Shown in pieces: positions 27,533 to 41,123 of a stretch of 64,000 nt of DNA. The notes under the pieces were generated by a model. That model saw only the letters and a program-made list of their open reading frames with translations, ran no database searches and was not told the DNA's origin. Position numbers and translations under genes: made by a program. Origin of the DNA: Pogonophryne albipinna. Taxonomy: Eukaryota; Chordata; Actinopteri; Perciformes; Artedidraconidae. Every line of letters starts with the position of its first letter. Position 1 is the stretch's first letter. The stretch spans positions 744,001 to 808,000 of the forward strand of contig JAPTMU010000027.1 in NCBI GenBank assembly GCA_028583405.1, written 5' to 3'.

Positions 27533-28518
27533 ATTCGCACCACTCTCTCCGCTCTCTCAGATTACTCAGCACATACTCAGGCGGAACCAAAACGCACCGA
27601 ACGCTACGTCTTCATCCAGGCGGCGTGTGAAGACCTGCAGGAGCTCAAATATCTTCACTGACTTCCAAATGAATTGCAAATACGCTGTTTCATGTAGATA
27701 TTAAAGGGAATATTGTATTTGTTTCTCAAATCCCCAACAGCTAACTATCAGAACATTTGAGGTGGAAGGGCATTCAATATCAAATTCGTGGTTTTCATTG
27801 TTATATTGCCAGAAAATCTGTGTTTCTTAATCAGAAAAGCCCATTTGCTATTTGATTCTACCAGGATAACTATGCCACTAAACAGTTTCTAGTTGATTGT
27901 CCTTTTTGACAGATTTTGAGACAATGACAGTGTCAAAGAGGGTTTTGTTACGTATAATTGTATGGCTTAAGTAATTGATGATTAAAAATTATTGTATTGC
28001 TTTTCTAATGATCATAATCTTTGTTTTTGTCTGTTTAGGATGGATTGTTTTGTACGTAATCGTTGCTCTTTTATAATATTGCTCTGCTTCACATTTACAA
28101 AAAAAACAGTAGTCAGGCAGGATTTCTTTAAAGAGACACTTTTGTTTGGTCATTTAGGATGAAAAGGTGCATGTTATCAAACTTTCACAATGTGGCAAAT
28201 CTTTTTGTAAATGTTATAATAATTATAATATGTAGCCTGAATACATTCACCGATGGTAACAGTTACATTTACAATCATCAGGTATCAAAGCACTACAGCC
28301 TAAAGATAATATCAAATGTAAAATTATTTAATTTAAAATATAATTAATTTAACCTGCAGATAATGAGGTCCCTGATAATTGTACTAGCAATCTCTAAAAA
28401 CAGGGTACAACGGAGCTGATCCAGATTTTCTGCGGTCACGTCGTCATTACTCAAATATGGCTGGCTTTACGTTGAACTCCTGGCAACGTCCCGCCCACGG
28501 GCCTATCATCCCTTATCA
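27533..28518. other. No gene seen
   Basis: AT-rich sequence without recognisable coding content. It ends with TSD CCTTATCA of the next element. Confidence 0.4.
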
Positions 28519-29471
28519 CAGGGCTTCTCAAACTCCGGACCGAACTGCAAATCAATCCGGACCCAACCCTGTGTCCCATTTATAAAAAAATGTAATTATA
28601 CAAAATAAAAAAATAAAACCTTTTGGATTCTGATGTAAATTAATGTATATTTTCATGTGTCTGACGCGTTGTGAGAATGAACGTGCATATATATTTACTT
28701 GTGTACGCGAGTGTGACAGCGAGCCTTGACTTTCTAATGCTTCTAATGCCTTTTTTGCCGAGGTTCAAGGCATTGGCTACAGACAAACTGTGCCATTTCT
28801 CGCACTAGTTCAAGCAGGGCTGCCAACCCTCACGCATTGAGCGTGAGAGTCACGCAATTAACACATATCTCACGCACCAACGCCACACATGCCTTTCCTC
28901 ATTGTTGTTGTTATCTCAGTGGGTCTCAAACGGTTTGGTCACCATTTATGTAAACAATTATTTCCGAGGCACACCTTCATATGATCATTATAGTTATAAA
29001 ACAATATGAAAATACATGAAAAACAGTTATGAAATACTATATGACAGTAAAACAAGAATACAGTTTAAAAGGGGAGTGATTAGTATCTGTTTACAGTTCT
29101 GTTTCATATGGGTGTTGAGAGGTATTCATAGATCTCTTCATGTTGCTCTCAAAGTGCACCAGATTGATGCATTTAACTTCAACATTTAAAAAAAATAATC
29201 ATCCAGGGGGAGCATGCCCCCGAACCCCCCTACAGGATGTTAGGTCCACCCCCCACTTAGAAAAAATAGCACTTTACCCCTGCTTACACCTATATGTGAA
29301 GTGACTATCGAGCCTTCATTGTAAGAGTCACGGGTACACTGTGTGTGTGCGTATTCCACTGTAGCGCCTGTTACATTAATGGGGGGTGGACTTTACTGGC
29401 ATTGATCCGGACCAGGGACCTTGTATGAAATTCACAAGTGGACCTTTAATAAAAAAGTTTGAGTACCCCCG
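28519..29471. mobile_element. hAT-type non-autonomous transposon (953 bp)
   Basis: Left end CAGGGCTTCTCAAACT and inverted right end CGGGGGTACTCAAACT. Flanks CCTTATCA (28511-28518) and CCCTATCA (29472-29479), an 8-bp duplication with one mismatch. It contains a module (CTCAAAGTGCACCAGATTGA) also present in the hAT copies at 19622 and 26038. It sits at the 5' end of the truncated LINE. Confidence 0.75.
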
Positions 29472-29814
29472 CCCTATCAGAAACGTCGGAGCCCCTCAAG
29501 ACTGCGTGCTCAGCCCTCTCCTCTACTCCTTGTTCACTCGACTGCGTGGCCACACACAGCTCCAACACCATCATGAAGTTTGCTGACGACACGACCGTCA
29601 TCGGCCAGATCACAGACGGCGACGAGACGGCGTACAGAGAGGAGGTCGAAAACCTGACATCTTGGTGACAGGATAACAATCTCCATCTCAACGTCAGCAA
29701 AACCAAGGAGCTGATTGTGGATTACAGGAAGCAGCAGAGAGCGGGCCACGCCCCCATTGCCATCAATGGGACTACGGTAGAGAGAATCAGCAGCTTCAGG
29801 TTCCTCTGTGTCCA

Positions 29815-30115
29815 CATCACTGAGGACCTGACATAGACTCATCACTGAGGACCTGACATAGACTCATCACTGAGGACCTGACATAGACTCATCACTGAGG
29901 ACCTGACATGGACTTATCACTGAGGACCAGACATGGACTCATCACTGAGGACCTGACATGGACTTATCACTGAGGACCAGACATGGACTCATCACTGAGG
30001 ACCTGATATGGACTTATCACTGAGGACCTGACATGGACTCTTCACTGAGGACCTGACATGGACTCATCTCTGAGGACCTGACATGGACTCATCTCTGAGG
30101 ACCTGACATGGACTC
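29815..30115. repeat. 25-bp tandem array, about 12 units, inside the LINE
   Basis: Unit CATCACTGAGGACCTGACAT + GGACT (some copies TAGACT) repeats about 12 times. A single unit corresponds to the LINE coding text HITEDLTW. Because 25 is not a multiple of 3, the array destroys the frame. Confidence 0.92.
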
Positions 30116-30217
30116 TTCACACCACCACCATCACCAAAACAGCTCGACAGCGGCTCTTCTTCCTCCGCAGGCTGAGGAGGTTCAACATGGACTCCAGGAT
30201 ACTCTGCAACTTCTAAT

Positions 30218-30677
30218 CTACAGGTGCACCATAGAGAGGATCCTGACCTTCTACAGGTGCACCATAGAGAAGATCCTGACCTTCTACAGGTGTTCCATAG
30301 AGAGGATCCTGACCTTCTACAGGTGCACCATAGAGAGCATCCTGACCTTCTACAGGTGCACCATAGAGAGCATCCTGACCTTCTACAGGTGCACCATAGA
30401 GAGCATCCTGACCTTCTACAGGTGCACCATAGAGAGGATCCTGACCTTCTACAGGTGCACCATAGAGAGCATCCTGACCTTCTACAGGTGCACCATAGAG
30501 AGGATCCTGACCTTCTACAGGTGCACCATAGAGAGGATCCTGACCTTCTACAGGTGCTCCATAGAGAGTATCCTGACCTTCTACAGGTGCACCATAGAGA
30601 GGATCCTGACCTTCTACAGGTGCACCATAGAGAGCATCCTGACCTTCTACAGGTGCACCATAGAGAGCATCCTGACT
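30218..30677. repeat. 33-bp tandem array, 14 units, in frame in the LINE
   Basis: Fourteen units encode FYRCTIE(R/S/K)ILT. One unit corresponds to the normal LINE segment FYRCTIESIL just before GCITAWYG. The unit keeps the reading frame, so the frame 30108-30968 is open through the array into the LINE C-terminus. GAG/AGG and GAG/AGC changes mark unit subtypes. Confidence 0.93.
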
Positions 30678-31253
30678 GGCTGCATCACGGCCTGGTACGG
30701 CAGCTGCACCGCCCTCAACCGTAAGACTTTACAGAGGGTGATGAAAACTGCAGAGAACATCACCAGGACGGAGCTGCCCTCCATGGAGGACCTCTACTCC
30801 CAGCGGCTCAGGAAGAAAGCCCTCCGGATTATCAAAGACCCCCATCACCCCAGCCACAAACTGTTCAGTCTCCTGCCGTCTGGCAGGCGGTACCGCAGCA
30901 TCCGGACTAAAACCACCAGACTCAGGGACAGTTTCATCCCACAGGCAATAAGACTGTTAAACACCTGAACTTTTGAAACAACATCCATAACATTCATCTG
31001 CTACTTAGTAATTATTTATCTAATATATCATTCCAATAGCTTGCATATAGACTATTATTTCACTACTTCACTTTTTTTAAACTATTTTTCTTTTTGTATT
31101 TACTTTTTAATATTTACTTGCACTATATTTTTCTGTTTTTCTGTATTATTGTGTTGGAGGAGCCTGTGACCTAAGATTTTCATCGACATAACTACTCCTG
31201 TACTACTACTGTAGCTATGTTCGTATGACAAATAAAGAACCTTGAACCTTGAA

Positions 31254-32767
31254 CACTCAGAGCTAACCTGTACTGGAGAGAGTGTGAGAAAGCAGGAAAT
31301 AAAAAGATACGACACCTTGTGGTAAACCTGCGAGAGAGAAAAGGTCTGAGTTTTAAATCATAAAATAATCATTGAATATGAACTACATCAAGAAAAATGT
31401 CAGGTTAAACCTCTATGGTGTCTTTAAAACAACAATTTTCTGTCTAGTCACTAGTGCCACATACATTTACTAAAAGTAACTTCTTATGTTGCAATATGCA
31501 ACATTGGATCTTTCCAAAGAGTTTAAACTAGTTAACACTCGGAAAAAATGTCCCTTCAGTCCTCATATGTTAGTTATTTACAGAAACAACTTTACTGTAA
31601 TTAAATATATTTCATATTTTCCAATATTTGACTGCACTAGCTCGACTAATCGAGTCAGTTCATGGAGCTATGGAGATCTGACGCTCAAATTGTCCAAAAA
31701 CGGCCAGGAAAAAAGTTATTTAATTAATTTAAACTCGTTAAACTCTGACATTTTCCTCGATAACTTTTTAGTGAAAGTGAACTGGGTTGAGGTGGGCTCG
31801 TTTTTTTTCACTGATACCTTGTTCATTTCAGTAGAAAGCGTTGACTAACCGCTTTGTCCTCCAAAGTCTCAGTGAAATAGTGATTGTGGAACGAGCTTCT
31901 CAAGTATATAATACGTAGCTCCATGGCAACCTGCGTCATGCCTCAACGTAACATGACTGATTGGAAAGTATTTATATATATATATTGGATTTGCATTCCC
32001 ATTTATTTATTGAAATAAATATTTCCTGCTCGTTTAAAAACATACATTTATTGTACAGACCCAATGTATGCACCTGTTTTTTGGATTGACATTGCAAGGA
32101 TATCAATTAGTATTTCAATCTCGGTCAACATATGTCAATAGTTTTAACTCATTAAAGAGAGGACATGGAAATGAAATATATTTAACATTAAAACGTTGGT
32201 TTCGAGCTGACAATGTTGCTGAGTGATTCAAGTTAGCCATTTTGGCAATTTACGTCTAATGAGCTACACATCCGACAGAAAGTAGTCCCTCGATCTGCTC
32301 TGATAAGCCCTATGTTGATTGAACACATTTCATTTAAACGCTGTGTTACATTAGTACGAGCCTCCACATTTGATGTCACTAACGTACCTGAAAAGACAGC
32401 AGGAGAATTAAGGTGAAAGGACGTCAAACTTCCATATGGCAGGTGAGGAGAGAAAATGCCAGAAGAGACTGAGAAGAGGAGGACAAGAGAAACAAGTTCA
32501 ATTTGAGTTGAAATATAGTCTGCTGGCTAATAACAGAATCACAGCAAATAAACAAGCAACATTATAATATTGTACAGTTCAAACTGTAAAGGTTCAAATG
32601 GGATTCGTGAGGAGGGATTATTTCTTCATCAGAAATGAGTTCGTAGAGATAGGAGTAAGGATATTTGAATAGGTCTTTTATTCCCTTTATTTTTATATTT
32701 AAGACACCTAGTCTGTTTAAGCTTAAAAGTGTTGGTTCAATGTTAATTCTTGACTTTTAGAAACAGT
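31254..32767. other. No gene seen
   Basis: AT-rich sequence. Short frames have no recognisable content. Confidence 0.4.
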
Positions 32768-33367
32768 CAGTGGCGGCCGACCCATAGGGGCGCTAGGGGC
32801 GCCGCCCCCCATCTTCCCACATTCAAAAAAAAAAATATATATTTAAAAAATATATTTTTATTTTTTATTTTTAATAAACAAGGTAAATATTATATAATTG
32901 GTATCAGTAAAATGTGTAATCTACAATAAAATCTCGTTTAAAATGGTGTTACAATGCCTGGTTGTTTTGACTCGTATCCAAGGAGACAAGGAGGAAGCTG
33001 TCATACACATTTTTTCGCTCAGGGCTCATTTAGACGCTTCTTGTGAGACTTGTGTATTGTTTCGTAAACATGGTTCATATCATCAGTTACCTGAGTTTCT
33101 TCCCGTTAAATGAGTAGGACACATGAATAGTTTATTACATTTTAAGAAGCCCTGAGACACAGTTTTGTGAGAAAAAAAACGGGGGGGGGAAGCCCCTTAA
33201 CAGGATAAATGGGAATTAAATCATTTTAACATCACCAGAAGTCATAATTTAAGGGGTCTTTTCTCAATTTTTTTTTACCGGGGGAGCATCCCCCCCGGGC
33301 CCCCCTAGTATTGTTTGTTCACCATTTCCACAGCCCCACCTACAATATTTTCCACCAGCTGCCATTG
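32768..33367. mobile_element. hAT-type MITE (600 bp), perfect 8-bp target duplication
   Basis: Left end CAGTGGCGGCCGACCC and inverted right end CAATGGCAGCTGGTGG. Perfect flanking GAAACAGT at 32760-32767 and 33368-33375. The interior has A/T runs and a GGGGGAGCATCCCCCC block like that in the 26038 copy. Confidence 0.88.
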
Positions 33368-33375
33368 GAAACAGT

Positions 33376-34399
33376 AGTCCATAGAATAATCTCACCTCAA
33401 AATCTGATTAGAAACTTTTCTGGACAAAGATGTTAATCCACAATAGTGGTAATTTTAAAGACTTTAATGGTGCTGCTTCTCAAACAATAATTAAATGACG
33501 ATTGACTTGAATAGAGGTAATAACTGTTGCCATTCAAAATGCATTAAACTCCGGGAGAATATGTCCCTCTTTCTGAAGATGTAATGATTTCACTTGCCCA
33601 CTAGATAGAGGTGTTTAACTGAGTATGTTTGACTAGTCTGGGCACCAACAGTGACAGTACTATAGAAAAAAGTCTCTTCTATAATAGCAGAGGACAAGGA
33701 GAATGTTTCAAATAATCAAACAGCCTACACCTGTAACAGTCTTTAGGCACGGTTTTAAATGGTACAGCTGTACCATGTAAAATGACACCCTTGAGTTGAC
33801 CCCCTTGATTGGGATGAGTAATATCCGAAAATACTTTAAAAACCAATTTGCAGGGCATTTACCTAATATTGCAGGGTTATTGTCGTGTAATTGGACTCCA
33901 TTTATTGTTTGCACCCTTTTACATTATGTGTCAATCAAGCTTAGCAATAGTTATAGTAACCTTCCTTTGAGCTTGTTGACATTTTTCATTTTTATTTAAT
34001 ACAAAAAAAACATCTAGTAAAAGCTAACGTTTCAATTGTTATCTTATTTTTTTATATTTCGCTACATCAAAGGTCTAGATGCTGCTTTAGAAACGTGCCA
34101 CACTACCAGGAAAAACATTCTGTTCGGCAAATACTAAGTAATCAATCATTCACAGGTAATTGCATAAATTATGCAAAGAGGGCTATAAAACTACTACAAC
34201 CAATTTAACTTCTTATGCACTATGTTTCCTAAAAATATCCTCCAGGTTCCTCCTTAATCCTCCATTATACCGGAAAGGTGTATAACATATGGCGTCAGGG
34301 ACACAACTTGGTAAAAAGTCCTGACTGCAAGCTGTTACTCTTTGGAAACAAAAGCTACGCTTTTATTTTGAATATACACGCTTCCGGTGTCATTTTAGC
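33376..34399. other. No gene seen
   Basis: AT-rich intergenic sequence between mesd and tlnrd1. No supported element. Confidence 0.4.
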
Positions 34400-34990
34400 T
34401 AGCTAGGCTAGCGGTTAGCTTGACTCAACAGGGATGTCTCATGGCAGAGTAACAGGCAGTCCCGAAAGTAAAAGCAGTCGCAAAACTCCTCGGAGCTTCG
34501 TGGCTACCGTGTGACTACAGTATTCCCTCGTTACGACGTTAACGTAAAATAACAGCCAGTTCACAGACAGGGTGGAAAGTGTATTCTAAGCGAAGGGCTA
34601 CTTGTGCTGTTGCTACAACTTTGCTCAGTCCAGCCGCTGAGCCTCGACCACACCCTCCCCGCTTCCTCATAGTACGGCAGCGGGAGCGCGCAGCACGTCT
34701 TTGAATCTCTGGGAATAACGGCCACTTCTTCCAGCTACGGTTACGCTTTAGTGACTGTGGGACCTCCCAATACAAGTGAGTTAAATGTTCAAATACCACC
34801 GACTGGTATGGATATGAGAAGGGAGTTATGCGGGGCTACACTGTTTCTGGTCCCGAGTTAAGACGCGGAGGAGGAGGTGGAGGGCGGACAGACGGACGAT
34901 GCATATGGAGTCCAAGCGACCGGAGCTACTGCTAGTGTGTAACCCCGGGCTCTGTCTGAAGAAGAAGAGGTTGAAAGTGGATTAAAGGGG
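34400..34990 (+). promoter_or_regulatory. tlnrd1: CpG-richer block, candidate tlnrd1 promoter / 5' UTR
   Basis: Composition changes from AT-rich to GC-rich, with many CpG (for example GCGGGAGCGCGCAGCACGTC) about 1.0-1.6 kb upstream of the tlnrd1 start codon. No TATA box is evident. An unspliced or once-spliced 5' UTR leading to 35994 is plausible. This is inference from position and composition. Confidence 0.4.
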
Positions 34991-37058
<2,068 letters not shown>

Positions 37059-38731
37059 TTTAGGCAGAGGCAACGTGATCTCTGTCCTATTCTGACGTAC
37101 CAAAGAGACTCACCTGGGTTATCCCTGTTCATCAGGTTTAGAGTGACATCAGCAGAAGGCTCTCTGTGGGTCTGTCCATGTGGCTGAAGTGTGTGTTGAG
37201 TGCTGAGCGATGAGGGTTTAGTGTCGCGCTGGATGTGGCTCTGACCTTGTCCCGCCCGCTCTCACCAACAGACAGCAGCTTCAAACCTGAAAAGTTTACC
37301 TCAGTTTCAGCCCAGAAGATGGATGTAGCCTGGCTGTGTGAACCTATGGTTGGCTGACCTACGAGTACATGTGCTTTGTGAGATTGGAAAAGTGATCTGA
37401 GTGTCTAAACGCTTGTTTTTGTTTTGTTCAACGTGTGAATTCTTCATTGGTAAAAAGCTGCTGTGAGTGTGTGCCATAGGTTTTACACTATTTACCAGAC
37501 TTCCCATAATATGTTTAAGTGTTCTGACCATGCATGTAATGGAGTATTTATTTCAACTATTAAAAATGTTGTTTCTGATATGCTGTTGTTGGGTTAAGTG
37601 ATTTGAAAAGTTTGCAGGTCTGAGCTAAATAATGTGGTATTCACTACAAAAAAGACATTTGAAACACCACCTTTTAATAAGAGTTGTAATATATACTAAA
37701 AAGAAATAATTACATATCAATGACGAGCTTTTTTGAAAAATATTTTATAAGGTTTAAAACATGTACCGCTTTTTTTGTTTTGCTATTACAACGTGGCAGA
37801 CCTTGCTTATTTGAACAGATGTGTGAAGCATTTACAAGCTCCTTCATTCTGGAAGATTGTATATGTTGTTATATGTAAAGGGCTTCTCTACTTTATTACA
37901 TTCATTTGAGTACTGACATGAAATCTGATGCATTACACAGATATAGTTAAAAGCTTCCTACAAACCTAAGCTACATAACAACATATACATAATGATGTGA
38001 AAACTGTTCACAGTTTTACTTCCAGTTCATTATTATTTATTTATTTATTACAACCCTTAAAGTGATTTATGAAAGTTTGGTCTTGTTTACCTGGAAATGC
38101 TTTTGAATTAATTTAATGATAGAATGGGGAAATCAGTCATTGGAACAATAACCTCAGGGACCCCAAAACTACAAGTATAGAAATATCAGGGAAACAGAAA
38201 TACAAAATTGTGCTGGAAAATGTGTGAGCATTGTAATCAATTATTATTGGATTATTGCAATATGCAAAAAATAGGAATCCTTAATATAAGTTTAAAGGGT
38301 GCTAGAATTTGAAAATACAAAACCAGAAAAAATCTTCCCCTTCCTTCAGACTTCCTCACAGAGCCCCTCCTCCAACACGAACGCGCACATGACCAATGAG
38401 GGCACGAGATAAGTTTGTGCACAGATGGAAGGCTGACAGGCAGGTAGGCCATCCAGTTACTTTAGCCGGCTCAGATGATTGGTCGTGCTTGTTACAGTAC
38501 TACGGCTTCCACAGATGAAGTTCTCTTATGTATTTATTGTCAAAGCATTTAATATATTCATTGCTATCGGGATGTTAAGAGCATTCCATGGAATATAACA
38601 AGTGTTTCTGAAATTAATTACATACCCCACCTTTAACTTGATTGATATTCTACTAAGTACATTGCTAAACTACACTAGTGGTTCATTCATTTAGTTAATC
38701 AGCAGGAAAATGTATGGACATTCTGATAATC
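37059..38731 (+). other. tlnrd1: tlnrd1 3' UTR then intergenic DNA
   Basis: A variant poly(A) hexamer ATTAAA occurs at 37559-37564, about 500 nt after the stop. No clean AATAAA was seen nearby. The rest is AT-rich with no supported gene. Confidence 0.4.
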
Positions 38732-40173
38732 GTTAAATTAAAGAGATGCTTTACATTTGTTGGTTTCAGACTTTCCCTGGAGATCTTGGAAATAGCAACA
38801 GGCCTTTTCTTACCATTTCATGAGAACAATCCACTGATTCATATATTTTAGATATTATTAGATAATAAAATAATTATTAGTTACAGCTTTAGTGTTCACA
38901 ATGGGGAGGTAATGTATTTCACAGCCTAGGTAAAGACCAGAGGCCTGTACTACGAATCCAGTTCAACATACCTGGATATGTTTGAGTTATCTGGCTTAAC
39001 TAACCCAAAACAAGCGCGATCTCGCTAAGCGGTCCTACGACGGTTATCAACTCGGTAACTCAAGCCAGAGGGTGTTTCTCAATGTCGAGGAAGGCTGCTC
39101 CAGAGCCTCTATTTCAAGCATACTACGTCATTGAGTGCCGCCGAAGGACTGTTCCAATGTCCAGCATACTTGGAATTCTACCGAGGCCGGCGTACTTCGG
39201 AGCGAGAAATTTCGAGGCTGCACATGTGTTGACTCCGCGGTCTTAAAATCCCCATAATGCTTTGCGTACAGACCAATTTACAAATCTTTGGCGAAAATCG
39301 CGCTCCATTTAAGGCGGGGCCTCGCATATGACGCACAATCAAGAAGAAAAGGTCTAGATCACATGTGTCAAACTCAAGGCCCGGGGGCCAAATCAGGCCC
39401 TTGGTGGATTTAATTTTCGGCCCGCAGGATCATTTCTAATTACTATTAGATCTGGCCCGCCGGTATATTGCACGCACTCCTGAGGATTTCCTCAGCTCAG
39501 AGCCTGAGCCCAAACATTGATGACCTTGCACCCAAGATGAGATGCCAAGTATCTGAACTAGCATCACAGAGCAGCACACTGAGTTCAATGGATGTTTCCG
39601 TCAGCACTTTCTTTCTTGTGACAACAGGGCATGTTTGGTTTTTTCTTTGAGGGGAATTGTTTTTTTGAAGCTGTTGTTGGCCTGTGGAAAAATGTAATCA
39701 TAAAAAATGACTCTGGAAAAGCTGCAGATAGAGCCATAAGAAATGAATGCAATTGATTATTTAATGTTGTTTTTATTGGCAATAATTAAAGCTTTGTTAG
39801 TTCCAGGTTTAATATGTGCAGTAAGTTCATTTCAATAAGTTTTGCTATAAACATTGAACCAGTCCGGCCCTCGACTAGTACCCATTTTTAAATGTTGGCC
39901 CACTGTGTATTTGAGTTTGACACCCCTGGTCTAGATGATAGGGATTCGTAGTACAGGCCTCTGGTCTTTACCTAGGCTCTGAAAAACATTACCTCCCCGT
40001 TGTGAACACTAAAGCTGTAACTAATAATTATTTTATTATCTAATAATATCTAAAATATATGAATCAGTGGATTGTTCTCATGAAATAGTAAGAAAAGGCC
40101 TGTTGCTATTTTCCAGATTTCCAGGGAAAGTCTGAAACCAACAAATGTAAAGCATCTCTTTAATTTAACAATC
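38732..40173. repeat. Long inverted duplication: arms of about 230 bp, spacer about 980 bp
   Basis: The left arm 38732-38959 and right arm 39942-40173 are inverted copies at roughly 95% identity by eye. The outer about 200 bp of each arm is ordinary-looking flanking DNA (GAGATGCTTTACATTTGTTG, AACAATCCACTGATTCATAT). The inner about 20 bp is the transposon end AGAGGCCTGTACTACGAATC. The spacer holds transposon interior and a later hAT insertion. Confidence 0.9.
39360..39928. mobile_element. hAT-type MITE (569 bp), perfect 8-bp target duplication
   Basis: Left end CACATGTGTCAAACTCAAGG and inverted right end CAGGGGTGTCAAACTCAAAT. Perfect 8-bp GTCTAGAT at 39352-39359 and 39929-39936. It is nested inside the composite element. 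Confidence 0.88.
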
Positions 40174-40183
40174 GAGGACGCTT

Positions 40184-40268
40184 GCTACCAAGCAAGCATC
40201 CTCGACATTGAGAAACACTCAGGGTGTCTCTGGGTGTTTCTCAATGTCGAGGACGCTTGCTTGGTAGC
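40184..40268. repeat. 35-bp inverted repeat (hairpin) with about 15-bp loop
   Basis: 40184-40218 (GCTACCAAGCAAGC...) and 40234-40268 (...GCTTGCTTGGTAGC) are inverted copies with one mismatch. A smaller hairpin (GAGGACGCTTGCT / AGCAAGCATCCTC) overlaps the left arm. It marks the junction of the two inverted halves of the inner element. Confidence 0.85.
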
Positions 40269-40672
40269 ACATGTCTTCCGAGTCACTTGCTTCAGAAGCG
40301 AGGCAAGAATACTTCCTGGCATTCGGAAAACGAAGAGTGGAACAGGCGAGCAAGTGTGCGTCATATGAGAGGCCCCGCCTTACATTTTCCGCCACAGATT
40401 TGGGGAAATTGGTCCGTGCTCAAAGCATTGTGGGGATTTTAAGACCATGTGCAGCCTCGAAAGCTCTGATTGGTCAGCAGGCGGTGCTTTCACTGAGTTG
40501 ATCTATTATTCTGGAACCAAACCTGCTCCGGACCAGGCTAGCCGTTCAGCATAAGTTACCATGGAGATCTACCCCGGTAAGAGGAGAACCAGCGTCGTAG
40601 GACCGGAAACCCAGAGTTAACCCTGGAGTTACCTCGCTAAGCGAAAATCCGGCTTCGTAGTACAGGCCTCTG

Positions 40673-40779
40673 GGCCTGTGTGTGTATGTGCTCCACTGTA
40701 AGCAAACAGTGAGCCTGACCTTTGACCTCCTTGCTGAAGGCGGGAAAATGTATAAGTGAAGCATTACATTAAAAGAGTT
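40673..40779. other. Short spacer between elements
   Basis: Unique-looking sequence between the composite element's right end and the apparent start of the L2 LINE. Confidence 0.3.
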
Positions 40780-41123
40780 TCCCGGGTCGCCGAGGGTGCT
40801 GGCGTTGTTTGTTCGCCGCTCCTCCGCCCCAAATATTGTTCTTTAGTCCAGATCAGAACCTCTCCTGTCTGGCTCTCTACTTTTGAAACGTCAGTCATCA
40901 GCAAAAATAGCAGCATCTCTATATCGAATCGATATATGTTGTCATCTCCTACCTGCTGGCTCTTTCCTGCTCACCGGTCCCTAGCCCGCTAGCTAGCTAG
41001 CTAGCATTATCGGACCTAGCAGGCTGCTACCTAGATGCTCCTCGGCTCCCTGAAGTCTGCTGAGCTAACATTTCTGTCTCCACCCCAACTCCACCCTAAC
41101 TCCACCCTAACTCCGCGGCTCGT

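Larger units (their letters stand above)
29472..31253 (+). mobile_element. 5'-truncated CR1-superfamily LINE (Rex1/Babar-like) with two internal minisatellites
   Basis: Coding pieces in shifting frames give the RT C-terminal half: VLSPLLYS, MKFADDTTVIGQITDGDETA (catalytic ADD), NNLHLNVSKTKELIVDYRKQ, and GCITAWYGSCTALNRKTLQR through SGRRYRSIRTKTTRLRDS with FIPQAIRLLN, which is the normal C-terminus. The 3' UTR ends AAATAAAGAACCTTGAACCTTGAAC, a short-tandem LINE tail. The coding region between ADD and the C-terminus is broken by a 25-bp array and a 33-bp array. The family name is from memory of fish Rex1-type proteins. Confidence 0.75.
38939..40672. mobile_element. Composite DNA transposon with AGAGGCCTGTACTACGAA ends
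   Basis: The outer ends AGAGGCCTGTACTACGAATC (38939) and its inverted partner finishing at about 40671 (reverse complement AGAGGCCTGTACTACGAAGC) frame the region. Sub-terminal motifs CGCTTAGCGAG and GGTCCTACGACG occur on both sides. Inside are two inverted halves of another element (GTGTTTCTCAATGTCGAGG at 39072 and 40234; AAGGCGGGGCCTCGCATATG at about 39311 and its complement near 40370), and an extra inverted copy of the left junction. Superfamily uncertain; no transposase. Confidence 0.55.

Noticed and set aside
30108..30968. Novel 286-codon repeat protein
   Set aside because: Its C-terminus is the standard LINE reverse-transcriptase end, and the repeats are an amplified LINE segment.
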